From Neolentinus lepideus HHB14362 ss-1 (Eukaryota > Basidiomycota > Agaricomycetes > Gloeophyllales > Gloeophyllaceae), in the NCBI GenBank assembly GCA_001632425.1, contig KV425567.1:310001-374000 (forward strand): a stretch of DNA of 64,000 nucleotides, written 5' to 3'. Below are positions 44,001 through 56,700 of this stretch, piece after piece; the stretch's first letter is position 1; the number at the start of each line of letters is the position of its first letter. Position numbers and translations under genes: made by a program. The notes beneath the pieces were generated by a model, which saw only the letters and a program-made list of their open reading frames with translations, did not search any database and was not told the origin of the DNA.

Positions 44001-45369
44001 CGCAGCTTAAAGAGATTGAAGCCGAGGAGTCTGACAGCAGCGATGATGAAAAGCCGCTCAGTAAGCGCCGTGAATCGCTCAAGGGCAAGAAGCCCGACCA
44101 TGCGAAGGACGATTCCGCCGCGACTAGTTTCAGTCCGACTGGACCCAGTTTCGACGATGCCTTCGGGGAGAATGCTGGCCAGCCGGATTCTGGTTTGGCC
44201 TTAGCTCTCCCTGCATCAGTACCGGCTGCTGCGGCGCCTTTGCCTTCGTCACTGGTCAAAGACGTGTTTGGCATGACCTCACTGTCGCAAGGACTCACGC
44301 CTACAGCTGCTACTTCTCCTTCGTCAGCGGAAACCGCAACTGCGCCAGTCGCACAGGAGCCAATAGCTGCACCAACGAGTATCAGCGACTTCGACGAAGC
44401 ACTAGGCAAACTGCCGAGCAAGTCTAATGGCACGGCAGCGCCGTTTAGCTTTGATGCGGCGTTCGACGATAACTTCGACTTCGGGTCAACCTCCGCCAAT
44501 ACAGCGAGTCAACCCCAGGCTGCGTCCACTAATGGCTCCGCGACGCATAGCAATTTCGATACAGTGCTTATGCCACAGTCTTCTGCTCTTACCTCTGTCC
44601 CTGCCCCAGCTCAGGCGAGCGCCATTCTCAGGGATTCTGCGTCTCTCTCCTTTGACGACGCATTTGGCGCTTCTTCAAGCTCTGCCCAGCCTAATATTCA
44701 GGCTACGGTTGGCAATGGTATGCCTCATATATCCTTCGATGATATCTTCGGGGGCGCGGAGAACAAAGATGCGCTGGCTTTCGATAGAGCTTTCGGCACG
44801 GCATCTTCCAAGGGATCTGTGTCCTCACAGACACAACAAGGAAAGACACCATTCCCTTCATCTTCTCCGCCTACTTCTCCCCAACGAGCCACATCTCCTC
44901 GAGATTCTTTTGAACGGAACACCGCCTCGTCGCCCCCGCGGTCCATGTCACCGCCCATTAGACATGCGTCTCCAGGACCTCGACCCTCTACAGCCGGCTC
45001 TGGCAAGGGCGACAAACACAAAGAGAAAGAGGTGGCAACGAGACACTCCCGTCTCAGCGTGAGTCGCAGTAGCATCGCGCTATGTATTCTTGTTCTAATC
45101 GCACTGCTTTCCAGATCCGATTGCCATTCGGAAAGAAGAAATCGAAACACGATCCTGTTCCGCCGATACCTTCGCACCTATCCCAGGCGCCTAATCTGGC
45201 TCCCCTTGAGGAACCCGAGGGTACCCAGACTCCTGCTGTGGAAGATGACGTTGAATCTGTGAAACAGCTATGCGGCATGGGATTCAGTCGTACTCAAGCT
45301 GTGGCAGCTCTGGAGCAGCACGGATATGATGTTCAGAAAGCGCTGAACAGTTTATTAGGCACGCCTTGA
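41029..45369 (+). CDS. EDE1: Ede1/Eps15-like EH-domain endocytic scaffold
   Basis: Early endocytic scaffold that gathers cargo and adaptors at clathrin sites. Seven exons (41029-41305, 41353-41526, 41589-41652, 41706-42269, 42333-42742, 42801-45058, 45115-45369) give 1333 residues. Three EH domains are seen near residues 10-95 ([16 protein letters not shown]), 125-215 ([16 protein letters not shown]) and 305-395 ([16 protein letters not shown]), each with its calcium-loop-like segment. A coiled coil covers about residues 515-705 (dimerisation). A long Ser/Ala/Pro-rich region follows with repeated FDxAFG-type motifs and one NPF, and the C-terminus is a UBA domain ([18 protein letters not shown], then [10 protein letters not shown]). 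The order EH3-coiled coil-UBA is that of Ede1. An ATG in a good context opens the first EH domain directly. Confidence 0.94.
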
Positions 45370-46005
45370 GTCGGGTTATTTGCGTTTGTATTCTAATGCT
45401 TTGTCCACGTGCGGAATACTGATAGCTTTGATGGTCATTGTCTTCCATCCTACGTTTATCCTAGTCTCTTCAGATACCTTCTACATGTTCTCTAATACGA
45501 AATGTACGCAATGAATCCACCTATAACAATTAGTTTCGCAATACTTGTCCTGGTGCATATGGGCTTGATCGGCGCTGTTGGCATGGTGCGTCTCCTTCCC
45601 TTCCGTACCCACTGCCAGGGTGTGTGCGCTGCTTTTCTTCGCGATCGTTTCGATATGCGGTACTCGTGATGGCCTTTGAGCCTCTAGCATTCATTGTATA
45701 GGCTGTTCGACCTCCCATTTGGCTCATCACAATATATTTTGCAGTACCGTAGGACAATGAGGCGGGACGTTTTGTCCGAGCCCTGACATTATTCGGAACT
45801 TCCGTATCTGGATCTTTTCAGGGCTGCGCTGTTGCATACGTACTTCAAATTCATGCTACTGTCACGCTAGGAATTCGAGCACCTCATCTTCCGTCGACGC
45901 ATGCCACCGACATTAGAGTGGCTAACTATCCCGGTCCGTGTAATATTGGGTCTATATCGGCGAGTTGTCTCGCAGTTCGAAGTACCTGGCACACTAGATT
46001 GCCAT
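45370..46005. other. Intergenic, 636 bp
   Basis: Between EDE1 and PDE1. The PDE1 frame is open back to an ATG at 45901, which would add 35 residues, but homologues usually begin close to AFDMVVLGSGGG, so 46006 is preferred. Nothing else was recognised. Confidence 0.35.
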
Positions 46006-47385
46006 ATGCACGCCTTCGACATGGTAGTGTTGGGCTCCGGAGGAGGTCCAGACGAGACTAATTTATCTGGGTCAGTATTTTTACTATGTGTATCACCCCT
46101 CATTTGATTCGGGAATACTAGTTACCTACTGAAATCGCACGAATCATCTTGGGAGGCGGGAATTATTGCTTTGGAAGCAGGTACGTATGTTTGTCATTTC
46201 AGATAGACCCCCTATATTTTTGCTGTCTCCAGGTTCCGGTATTGGGGCACTAGCGCGAATTCTGGACAGGTGTCCAGAAACGTTTGGTCGTCCGGATTCG
46301 AGTATGTTGGGCAAGGATGACGAAAGATGTCGATACTCGGCTTACGATATTTATTCTCTAATAAAGTGGGTAATTGGACAACTGGATCTCCCAATTGGTT
46401 CCTCTGACGTTGTCATGACTGCTACAGATGTTTCTTGGTCACTCACGCACACCTCGACCATATCTCGAGTCTAGTATTGTCCGCAGGTTCGGTGGGTGGA
46501 CCTAGGAAGCTGGTCTATGGGTCTCTGCAGACGCTGAAGGATGTCGAACGCATCTTCAATGGACGGCTGTGGCCCGATCTCGCGTCGTGGGATGAGATGG
46601 AAGAATCTTGCAGACTCTTGTATAAGAGGCACGCACCCGTAATTGCGATACATCTTGCCAAGATATTGACTTCTCTGCAGTTTGCCACATCAAGAACAAT
46701 ACCAGTCCATTACAACGGGTGTCGCAGTTCTGATGATGCCCTTGAATCACGGTTGCGGCCAAGATATGGCGGGCGTATACGACTCCACTGCCTATTTCAT
46801 CCGACATACCACGTTGAATCGGGAATTCCTGTTTTTTGGCGACGTAGAACCTGACTCGCTGGCTCGCCTGCCACGCAATAAGCACGTTTGGGAAAGAGCT
46901 GCCAGTAAAGTGGGGAAGACTTTGGACTCTATATTCATCGAGTGCTCGTGGCCATCAAGTAGGAGCGACGAGACATTGTACGGGCATCTCAATCCACAGC
47001 ATCTCCTCGCCGAACTCAAGGTACTTGCTACCGAAGTCGTTAAGCACCGACGAGAGGATTGTAGCGACCAGGACTCCTTCAGGGACTTGGATTTTCCAAA
47101 GCTACGGAAGCAACGGCGGGTAGTCGCCCCCAGACTAGGAAGTCCTGATTCCCTGCACGACGCTCTTAAGGGGCTACGTATTTATATCACTCACTGCAAG
47201 GCTCGCCTGGGTCGCTTCACCCCGAAGCCCATCCATCTCGAGATTGCAGACCAAGTGAGGGCTCTGGTTAACAGAGACAACTTGGGTGCGGAGGTGATCC
47301 CGGTTGAGCAAGGGATGGTGATTAGTGAGTGTCTTCAGCCCACATGTATGTTTGTTACTTGTTCTAACCTCGACTAGAAATATAA
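46006..47385 (+). CDS. PDE1: Class II cyclic-nucleotide phosphodiesterase
   Basis: Low-affinity 3',5'-cAMP phosphodiesterase of the metallo-beta-lactamase fold, ending cAMP signals. Six exons (46006-46070, 46122-46180, 46233-46365, 46428-46619, 46681-47324, 47378-47385) give 366 residues. The class II signature is clear: VLGSGGGPDETNLSGYLL at the start, the metal motif LVTHAHLDHISSLVLSAG, LQTLKDVERIFNGRLWP, MMPLNHG, YDSTAYFI, EFLFFGDVEPDS, SIFIECSWP and GLRIYITHCK. The last exon codes only the final Ile and stop after completing a Lys codon. The donor at 46620 (gtataa) is unusual but is the only one restoring the phase. Complete. Confidence 0.92.
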
Positions 47386-47993
47386 ACCCTCGTACTAGGT
47401 TTCCGTGCAAGTCTTTGTCTTCTCGTCCCTAGTATCTTGTATTCCTAGGATATCTAATGCACGACTGTAGCACTAGCTTCTTTTTCTTTAAATTCTTGGT
47501 TTCGGCTTTATATCAGTGTCTCCATCGCTGTATTATAGAGTGCTTTCTGTATGAATATGATGAAACACGCAAATGCAGGTCAAGTCGCTTACTGACACGA
47601 CATCGACGTGTCTGGCACAAGCCTAACACAAGCCCAAGCGTCTCTTTCTTTGCCTCTTCTGATTCTTCGTCGCGTCCATGCGAAGAGGTCTACCGTTCCA
47701 TCGCTTTCGCAGCGTGCTGACGCTGAACTTGCTTGCTCACTTGTCGCATAGCTAGGCTGGGGATTTCGCTCTGATTTCATATATCAGTATATAGAGTTCT
47801 ACAGTTCTGAACGTGTACGGTCGTTGGCCAATGTGAATCCGCGCCACCGACGCGTCTCAACTTGAATCGCGCCTCATTACGGCGTGCTATATTGCCCCCT
47901 GCGCTATCGACGGACTCATAGGCATATAAAGGCCTCTCCTTGTCCTCGTTCACGATCTATATTCCAGGGATTCGAAACCGACTAGCTACATAC
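47386..47993. other. Intergenic, 608 bp
   Basis: 3' flank of PDE1 and promoter of the DUF4211 gene. No coding or RNA signal noticed. An upstream in-frame ATG at or near 47940 exists but the encoded leader does not look conserved. Confidence 0.35.
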
Positions 47994-49990
47994 ATGCCTC
48001 ATCGGAAACAAGCTAAGCCTGGACCTTCAACTCCCGCTAAACCAAAGAGACTGAAGCAGACAACTCTGTTCGGGTATGAATTATCCAGCTCGTCTCAGCC
48101 ATCGCCTAGCCCAAGCCCGCGAAAGAAGAGGAAGGGAAAATTCGCCGAGCCCATCTCTCCTGTGAAGAAGACGAAGGGAAAGAAGACAGTGGATCCGGAG
48201 GAAGAGAGGAACTCGGACGACAGCAGCTCTAGCAGTGCTGTTGGTGGGATACGTTTTGAACCTGAGGTCATTGAAGTGGACGATGAAGCTGGGTCGGAAG
48301 AGGAGTCTCCTCGGCGGGGGCCTGCAAAGAAGCGAAAGCTACAGCATGACGATGCGACAGATGAAAGTGAATCGGACTTGGCATCTGCTATTTCCAAGCC
48401 CAGCAAGTCTACAAGGAAGGGGGCTGAAAAGAAACGCGTGGAGGACGACCGACTGGACAAAGGGGAGCTAAGGAAATATCGGAGAGCAGATGCTACGAGT
48501 TCCCGACGGCGTCGGAATATCGCGACCATCAGCGAGACTGAAGAGAAGGCCTTTGATGAGGAGGAAGGGGAGGAGGTTGAGGAGCAGCCGAAACGCCGCA
48601 GACTCGTCAAAGGGCGTAGGCCTTCAACACCAACGGGTGCAGAAGATGATGACTCTCTCTTGGAAGAGGTCGATACTGATAGTGAGTATATTATTTTCGT
48701 GAACCCTAAGCCTAGACTAAACATCTGTCAGGGATAATCGAGGACCGATTTAGGTCCAGGGGTAAAAAATCTGCGTTCCAGAACAATCTAGAGAAGCTCA
48801 AAAGTAACTATGGCGTTCAAGTATCTTAGCTTTTCATCTTTTGATCATCATCCACAGGAAAGAAACGAGGACAGGCAATCGAGAGCTCGGAAAGCTCCGG
48901 ACGCCAATCAGAGGGAGAAGACGATGCAGACGTGCCCTTCGAAGGTGCCAGACCAAGTAATCTAGAAGACGATTACGAGGCCTCAAACAACTCTCGGAAC
49001 GATGACGAGGTAGAAGACAGCTTCATAGTAGAAGACGACAACCAGGTCGTCAGGACAGAGCTACCATCCGAATTTAGCATGAACACCTTTCAAGACTTGG
49101 CCCACCATTTCAAAATCATATGCCAGCTGTTCGTACATGTAGCGGTGCAGCCGCCACATGAGCGGCATGATTACATGGACAGGGCTCTTATGGGTAGAGA
49201 CCAATGCTACGACCTTGGTGATCGCTTATGTTAACACCGTGTTCGTCTAGATGTGGAGTACTTTCGGATACCACTACAAATAGCCCGGCGTAAGCTGACT
49301 GGGATGAGGGACTCGCTGGTAGCTTCCTCCGTCTGGCGTCCAGAGTTCAAAGACCCACTCGAGAAGTACCCCAACCTTGAACTCGTGACCTTGGAGGTGG
49401 CCGTAGCTCATTGCGATGCTTGTCACTTGGGCAATCGAATATCTACGTTGTTGGGACGAGTGAATGGGGAACCATATGACAAGCTTGGGTTTGAGGTGTG
49501 CTGCCATCCCGCTTTGCGTGTACGAACACTTGATCATTCCTCATCCACAAGGCTGTCTATGACTCTGACTCCGATTCCGACGACAGTGACGACGAGGACC
49601 AAAAATCGAAGAAATGCAAGCAGTTCAACCTCGGCCGCTTCTGCGCTCGTCGAACCAGAGTGTTTCACGAGTTTAGCCACTGGGAGGTGCGTCCCGCTTT
49701 TTTTAATCCCTCGGGCCAACCTCTCCTTAACCAACCATAATCAGTACGCCACCTATCAAAACCTCCTGCGCGAGATCGACGAGCTTCGCGCCTCCCAGGG
49801 CAAGCGGGGCTTCATCCGCGTCGCGTTCGCGGGCGGGGTGAAACCGCCGAAGGACTTGGACGACGCGGATGGGATCATGGAGTGGCTTGATCAGAGGCAG
49901 ATTATTGAGATGGAGTGGAGGAGGGTGAAGGACATGATGGCAAGAGCGAGAAATTTGGAGATGGCGAGTAAGAGAGGGGAAGAGGATTAG
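47994..49990 (+). CDS. DUF4211-domain nuclear protein
   Basis: Six exons (47994-48681, 48732-48803, 48858-49193, 49251-49495, 49552-49686, 49745-49990) give 573 residues. The first 300 residues are disordered and charged with several bipartite-like basic clusters (PRKKRKGK, KKTKGKK, AKKRKL, PKRRR) alternating with acidic runs, which suggests a nuclear protein. The C-terminal DUF4211 domain (about residues 330-510) shows EYFRIPLQIARRKLTGMRDS, SSVWRPEFKDPLEKYP, HCDACHLGNRIST, FNLGRFCARRTRVFHEFSHW and YATYQNLLREIDELRASQ; the CDAC and FC cysteines may bind a metal. Near the N-terminus lies KQTTLFGYE, reminiscent of a PCNA-interacting peptide but lacking the second aromatic. Function is unknown in the family as far as I know. 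Confidence 0.82.
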
Positions 49991-50179
49991 GTTGGTGTGG
50001 GTTTGAGGATGTATACTTCGCTGTATGTGCTCCGCTTTACTTTGTTCTGTTCTGGGATCTGCGTTGTACATTATCGGAACTAGTGGGGCCCTCGATCAAC
50101 GGCAAGAATTTGGAACCCAATTACTGTCTAATATTTTGGGTAGCATGTCCTTTCCATTCTAATTGTACAGCTATATTCT

Positions 50180-51168
50180 CTACTTTTTCTTCCAGATCAC
50201 AACATAGGTCCTATACGGGTAGTCAAAGACCCCCTTCTCCTTCTCCTGCCAAGTCATATCGTCACCCCTCTTAACAATCTCCGTCACGTCTTCCACAACC
50301 TTCTTCTTCTCAGCTTCTGGAAGCACAGCAATGTAACTCTTGCTGCAGGCCCGGTCAATGGCGATCTCGAGCGTGCCCGGGAGGGAGCGGTCCCACGTCT
50401 TCTCGATCGGGGGTTGGAAGATCGATTGATAGTTGGGCGTATTGAAGGTTTGACGCCAGAGACCTAGGCGGAATTGGGGAGTTCCGGACTCGTGTGACTC
50501 AATGCGGTCGCGGAGCTGGGCGACCCAGCGAGCTGCGTCTCTGTTGCGACGTGAGACTCGGGAACAGTCGAGATGTTAAAGGTGGCAAACCTGTCTTCGA
50601 GGTTCCAGATGAGGGCGACGATGCCCGACGGCTTCAGAATACGAGCAAACTCGGCCGCGGCAGCGTTGTAGTCAGGACACCAGTGGAACGCTTGCGCGAC
50701 CAATACAAGGTCCGCCCAGCCATCCTCCACGCCGGTGGTATCAAACGTTCCGTCCGCAGCTGAGACACGGCTGTCCTTGATGGTCTTGGAGAAGACATCG
50801 CGCATGCCTTCGCTGGGCTCGACGGCATGCAGGCGAGCGAGGGACTGGGACCAACTAGGGTGCGCGAGGAGGGCGCGAGTGGAGATGCCCGTGCCGCTGC
50901 CGATTCTGCTAAGATGTTGAGGTGAGTGCGAATGGAGATAGGGTGACGAGAACGCACTCTACTACGTTTACGGAGGATGCCTGGACCTCCTGACGGATGT
51001 ACGACAGGGCTTCCGACTGGTAAGAAGGCCGAGCACTATAGGACTTTAGAGTGTGAGCAGTGATTAAGCAAGGATGAGCAGCGATACTGACCGATCATAG
51101 AGCTCGTTTGTGCCAGTGCCAAAGCCCTGCTTGGCTACATCATGAACCTGCTTCAATATCGAGGACAT
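50180..51168 (-). CDS. SAM-dependent methyltransferase (type 11)
   Basis: Class I methyltransferase with four exons (51168-51092, 51035-50958, 50905-50591, 50540-50180), 276 residues. The N-terminus (VHDVAKQGFGTGTNELYDRARPSY) and motif I (VNVVEIGSGTGISTRALL) are typical, followed by an acidic binding residue in AVEPSEGMR, motif IV-like WADLVLVAQAFHWC and ARILKPSGIVALIWNLED. The set resembles fungal small-molecule methyltransferases related to yeast Crg1/Tmt1, but the substrate cannot be named. Cytosolic by lack of a targeting signal. It converges with the DUF4211 gene (189 bp) and is divergent from the LCB kinase (266 bp). Confidence 0.85.
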
Positions 51169-51434
51169 TGTGGTGATAGTGGTTGGGAGCGATGCGCTGA
51201 GGTCCAGGTTATTTCTACTGGTGTTCTTATGTGTCCCGCGGAGTAGCCGCAGTCCGCAATGACTCGACTGCGCCAACATGAACTGATAACAGACGAGAGT
51301 GCATAATAATAGTCAGAGAATGGTGTGCTGAACTGCAGCGGCCCGAGCAACAGTCGATCTCCGGCAACTAAGAAGAATGCCGACGGGTCGATCGACGCTC
51401 ATTATATGGCCCATACGCTGCGTATACTGTCGCC

Positions 51435-53418
51435 ATGGCCAGCCACGACGAGCTCAGAGTCGTCAACGACAACGGGAAACTCTCTTCCTTCAAGTTCACC
51501 GACACCAGTCTGCTTATAGGCAGAGGTCCGTGCAGACATATCAGGGTCCTCATGTAATGCTGAAAGTCACTACCACAGAAACCAAGAAGATAGTCGATGT
51601 CCCGCTGAGGCAGATTATATGGGTTGAACACGCGGGGGATAGGCTTGAAGTCCACTTCCTCGCACGGAAAAGAAAAAAGTCCCCCTTCGGTCTCGTCAAA
51701 GCTACTGGACGCGTGTACCCCGAAGACAATCCTCTGGTCGACACATGGATTGCTAACTTGATGGACAAAGCGTACGATGGTATGTTTTTCGTCATTACGC
51801 ATTATCCGTAATTTTGGTTAACCAAGATGCTGAACGAGAGGCGTAAAGCAATGCAGACGATTCAAAGTCCTCATCAATCCTCAAGGCGGTCAGGTAAGTG
51901 ATGGTTGGTTGTCAAGGTCCAAGAGGCGCTGAGTTGACCGTTTGGTAGGGAAAGGCAGTGACCGTATTCCGCAAGAAAGTGGAGCCTATTTTTAGCACCG
52001 CGCACTGTACTCTGGACGTCACTTGTAAGGTCTTATCTTCATTGCACCCGCACCTATTTGCTGACATTTTTCTATAGATACGAGACGCGCCAAACACGCC
52101 TCAGACATTGCAAAAGAGCTCCCCCTCTCTGACTTTGACGCGGTCGTAACGGTGTCTGGCGACGGCCTCATTCACGAAGTCATCAACGGCTTCGCAGAGC
52201 ACGAGCAGCCTTTCAATGCGCTGAATATACCCATCTCTCCAATACCCACAGGCTCCGGCAATGGTCTCTCCTGTAATATTCTTGGAATTCAGGTGCATTA
52301 CTATCTCTTTGTCTCAGATTAATCCTAAACCCTCTAATTGGTAGGACGCGTTCGACGTGTCCGCGGCAGCTCTAAATGCCATCAAGGGTGAGCATTTCTC
52401 CCCTTCCCATAACCCCGGGAAACTCACATAGGACACCACAGGCCGCCCAATGAAGACCGACCTCTTCTCCTTCACGCAGAATAACACTCGCAGGTTCTCC
52501 TTCTTTTCTCAAGCCCTCGGGCTCATGGCTGACCTCGACCTCGGCACCGAGCACCTCCGCTGGATGGGTGACACCCGCTTCGTCGTCGGCTTTCTCCGTG
52601 GCAGTTCGTCCTTCCTTCACTCCCTTTGTTCATCCCCACTTATTCTTATTCTGTCTATAGTCGTGAAATACAGCCCATGCCCTGCCACGCTCTCCATCAA
52701 AGTCGTCGAAAGCGACAAGACGAAATTAATCGAGAAGTGGAAGGAGGCACGCGCTGCACCCCTCTCTCTGTCTACAGGTAGTACGGAGGAGACCTCAGGA
52801 GCGCTGCCCCCGCTCAATTTCGACCCGCAGAGCAAACCGGACGACGACGGCTGGATTACGTTCGACAAGCCGCTGCTGTACGTGTACGCGGGACAGGGTC
52901 CGTACGTCGGGCGGTGAGCAACCTCTGGTTGGAACTCATTCAGCCTCGAGAACGCTCACTTCTTCTTGGCCGTTGACAGCGACTTGATGCAGTTCCCCAT
53001 CTCACTGCCGGACGACGGCCTCATCGACGTGGTCGCACAAGAGCTAGTACGTATGCTCACTCGTCCTCTATGTCATATATCTGATGCACAGCTCGTCTAG
53101 TCATCAAGAGCAGACATGCTCAAAGCCATGGACGGCGCTGAGAACGGTAGTCCGTTCTGGCTTCCCGGTGTACGTCTCAAGCATCACTGATGTCCACGTC
53201 TAGCAGTACTTCACTGACTGAACCTAACCTAGCAACACTATTACAAAGCGCACGCCTACCGGATTACACCCCATTCAAAGAAGGGCTGTCTGTCAATCGA
53301 CGGCGAAGGCTATCCCTTCGAGGAGTATCAGGTCGAAGTCCACCCCAAGCTCGGCACCTTGCTCAGCATGCACGGCCGCTACGCCACCGACTTCAAGCTG
53401 CTCGAGTCGCCCAAATAA
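51435..53418 (+). CDS. LCB4: Sphingoid long-chain-base kinase
   Basis: Lipid kinase phosphorylating sphingoid bases (DAGK catalytic family). Eleven exons (51435-51525, 51579-51779, 51841-51893, 51949-52024, 52078-52292, 52345-52387, 52442-52603, 52661-52913, 52980-53046, 53101-53169, 53233-53418) give 471 residues. Conserved regions: C1 FKVLINPQGGQGKAV, C2 DAVVTVSGDGLIHEVINGF, C3 PIPTGSGNGLSCNI, C4-like LGLMADLDLGTEHLRWMGD and C5-like LDKPLLYVYAGQ-type KPLLYVYAGQGPY, then ISLPDDGLIDVV. The N-terminal exon ends at a gtccgt donor. The downstream in-frame stretch at 51526-51578 is treated as intron because splicing it gives the VDVPLRQIIWVEH block in phase. Product feeds sphingolipid breakdown and signalling. 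Complete. Confidence 0.92.
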
Positions 53419-53731
53419 AACCCCCAATAGATATTCATCATTTGACAGGAATACAAAACGTTCATTTGTTCCGGTCCAGGTATCTACATGCGAGCCAAGG
53501 TATGGATTGGGGGGTGTATGATGAGGATGCTACCTAGTCCCAAAGTCATTATTATAATGCAGTGCTGTAAGAGGATGTAGCGAGCGTGTAATATTATCGA
53601 GACAAATACAGCGTCCGTTCTAAACAAAGTCCGCAAGAGCCCAAGGATCAACAAATCAGTGCACAAGGTAGTAGGTAATACCAGTCCAATAGTTCTATTC
53701 TATAGATGACGTATCGTGGCGCAATTCGCGA
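53419..53731. other. Intergenic, 313 bp, convergent
   Basis: Between the stops of the LCB kinase and AGS1. Only 3' flanking sequence; no gene seen. Confidence 0.4.
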
Positions 53732-56700
53732 TCATGGCCGGGCCAATTGCTCCTTGCGGTAGAACCAGAAGTACCCTACGACAATAATGAGCTGGCATAT
53801 TAATGCCACCCAGAATGTTGGCGATGCCATAGGGCTCCCTGTGAAACAAGTCTAATCAGCACAGCACTACCTTGTTTGTGGATGTGACACTTACCCTTCA
53901 AGCCCTGCTCGAAGTCCCAGGTAGCGGCGTCGGGGAAGACACTTTCTGGTCCAATCTTATTGGGCGCCGTAGCGCGAGCGACCATCACACAAATAGATCC
54001 AATGATCTGTGCGAACGCGAGTGTTGCGCAGACGTGAAGACGCGACAAGGTCTGATGACAAAAAGATGTGAGTGATCTTTCATATATCATGGGACAACCG
54101 TCCTACTGACCTGGAGCAAGATCATACCCAAACCTACACCTTGAATGGCATCAAGTACGCCTAGCCACAGCCACAGACAGAGTCCGAGGTACGGGCCAGC
54201 ATGGCCCGCCCAGGGAATATACAAAGCCAGGGAGGATGTTCCCCACAGCATCTACAAGAGAGTATTCTAAGTAATAGTTACGGAGCAAATCGACGGGTAC
54301 TTACTTGACACCACCTAGGAGCTCCCAAGCCCACAGCAAATACTGGCAATAACCAGGTGTGGATTTTACTGAATTGCGTCAAGATGTACATCAAGATGCC
54401 CCAGACGACAATGAAGAAGGCAATGATCAGGAGAGTAACCTGCCATCTTGGGATATTGCCATTCCATAAGAAGCTCCAGTTACGACCGTAGGGACCACTC
54501 AACCAGTAGTCGCGTAAGATCTCCGATGCCAGGAACCAAAGGACAAGCTTCCGGCGGAAGAGTGTCTTAAGAAAATTCGGGACCTTGGGTGGTGTCTGAC
54601 GGTAGTAATCTGCAACAGGCTGTGAGACACACCACCGGGAGATGACGGAACAACTTACCTGGCAGGCCGTACAACATGAGGTATGTAAACAAGAGACTGA
54701 TAGCAGCCAGAGGCCAGACGATCAGGACAATCCACCAAGGTGGAATACTATCGGTTGTAGCGTCGTCTAAAGTGCTACCCCAGTACCAAAGCGCGGCCAC
54801 CCAGATTTGTTGCGACCCTTGCACGATGCAAGCTCGCATCATCCATACCTCCGTGGCAGCGCCCGCTTCTTCGCCGAAGTTGAGCCCGAAGAAACAGAAG
54901 GCAGCTGCTGACGCGACGGCATAGCACCATGTAGCCGCGCTTGACAAGGCCTTGTGGGTCGGATGTAAAGCTGACGTCACAGAGGGCAGGCCGATGAGGA
55001 AGAAGGCGAGACCGAAGAAAATCCAAGGAGCAGCCAACACATAGACGGAAGGCTTCAACCGGAAGAGTGTGTACCAGACAAACGACGCAGCCAAGAAAAC
55101 ACCACCGAGTACATAGAGCTGGAGATTGTCTTGCCAATTTTGACCCGAAAGGAGGGTGATTTGGAAACTCGTCGCGCTGAGCATCTGAAGGAATGTGAGC
55201 TGATATCTCCAAATAGACGACGTAAACCACAATCATACCTGTCCTGCAGCGATGACGATGGTGTACAGAGGCCATCCACCAAGCTCCCTCGACATCGCGA
55301 TCTGGAGTCTCGACATTACCACGACCTCTGGCAGCTCACTGGTGAGAGGACCATTGTAGTCCGTGAAGCCACTGGCAGAGCTCAAACCGTTGGGGGCTGC
55401 CAAAAACAGTTGGTTAACATGTGAGCATACAAGCACATCGAGACTTACATGAAGGGCGAGAATGATCATAGATTGAGGGCGACGGTGTGCCCCAAACAGA
55501 ATCTCTCTTGGAGGAGCGTATACTTGCCGCTGTAGACAACTTATCCTTTCGGACCTTGTCAAAGAATGCCTCTTCACTTTTCACCAGGAACTTTTCGATG
55601 GACAACTCATGCTGAGAGTTCTCCGCATTGAGGTTCCGGAGCTTCTCTACGAAGTCATGGGCGACACCTCCGTCAGCGTCAGTGAACTGAAACGTGATCG
55701 TGAGTATACAGAGTATAAGACGGCTTTCCAGGAGACTTACTGATGCAATGGCCTTGTTAAGAGGCGAATTTTGTTTCTCATCGACGATGGAAGCAATGGA
55801 CTCGACGGAGGAAACTCGTGAATGTGCGCCAAAGGGGCGGGTTGGCGGCGCCGTGTCCAAAAATGGATCGGGGACATGACGTTGATCCTTCGCTATGGTT
55901 CGATTGGCCTTGTCAAGGAAGTTAGCATACTCTTGCCGTTCCTCTCGAGGAGTCTCGGATCCAGAGTGGGTGAAGTAGTCGCCCTCATTATCCGATACGT
56001 CGGTACTGAATGACCCACGTCGACTATCGCCAAGGACACGGGGAGGAGCAGCCAAATGTTGTTCCCCAGGTGTGAGGGTGTTCTGACTCCACTCTCCAGG
56101 AGAATTCGGGATACTCATGGCGCTCATCCTGGGACTTCCGCTCGCGCTCCGTGCATCCCATTCCGGCTGCGAGGGATATGGCTGATATTCTGGATTCCAA
56201 TCGTCTGCCTCGCCAATGGGCTGGTGACGGCCATTGTCTCCATCAGAAGGTCGCCAAGCATCAGATCCAGCCTGGCCACGACTCATACCGATACTACGTT
56301 TGTGGAAGTCCTCCATTCGCTGTCTCCACTCGACAACAGGGAAACGCTGAACTGCCGATCGGGCGCGCAGAATGGCACGCTCTTCCTCAGTGGATTTAAG
56401 AGCCATCTTGATGGTCTTCTTCAACTGGGACTGCATGTGTTGCGTCGATGTAGACTCTACAGGGAACCACTGCACTAACGTCAGTCAGATGCAATCGCGA
56501 GTCACGGTAGGACTTACCCAACCAGGCATAAGACCCAATCCACCGAGACGACTACCGACGCCAAGGGCACCTTTACGACCGAACTCAACTGCGACGAGAC
56601 CGAAAGGCTCATCGCGGGAGGGAATCAAAGCGAAATCGGCCCCACTGAATAAGAAGGGAGGCAGGGCAGTGAACTCGGGCTTCGAGTAAACTCGGTCAGG

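Noticed and set aside
42412..44499. Long minus-strand open frames (up to 185 codons) across EDE1
   Set aside because: Shadows of the biased Ser/Ala/Glu-rich Ede1 coding sequence.
48095..48724. 209-codon minus-strand open frame
   Set aside because: Ser-rich shadow of the Glu/Arg-rich DUF4211 gene on the other strand.
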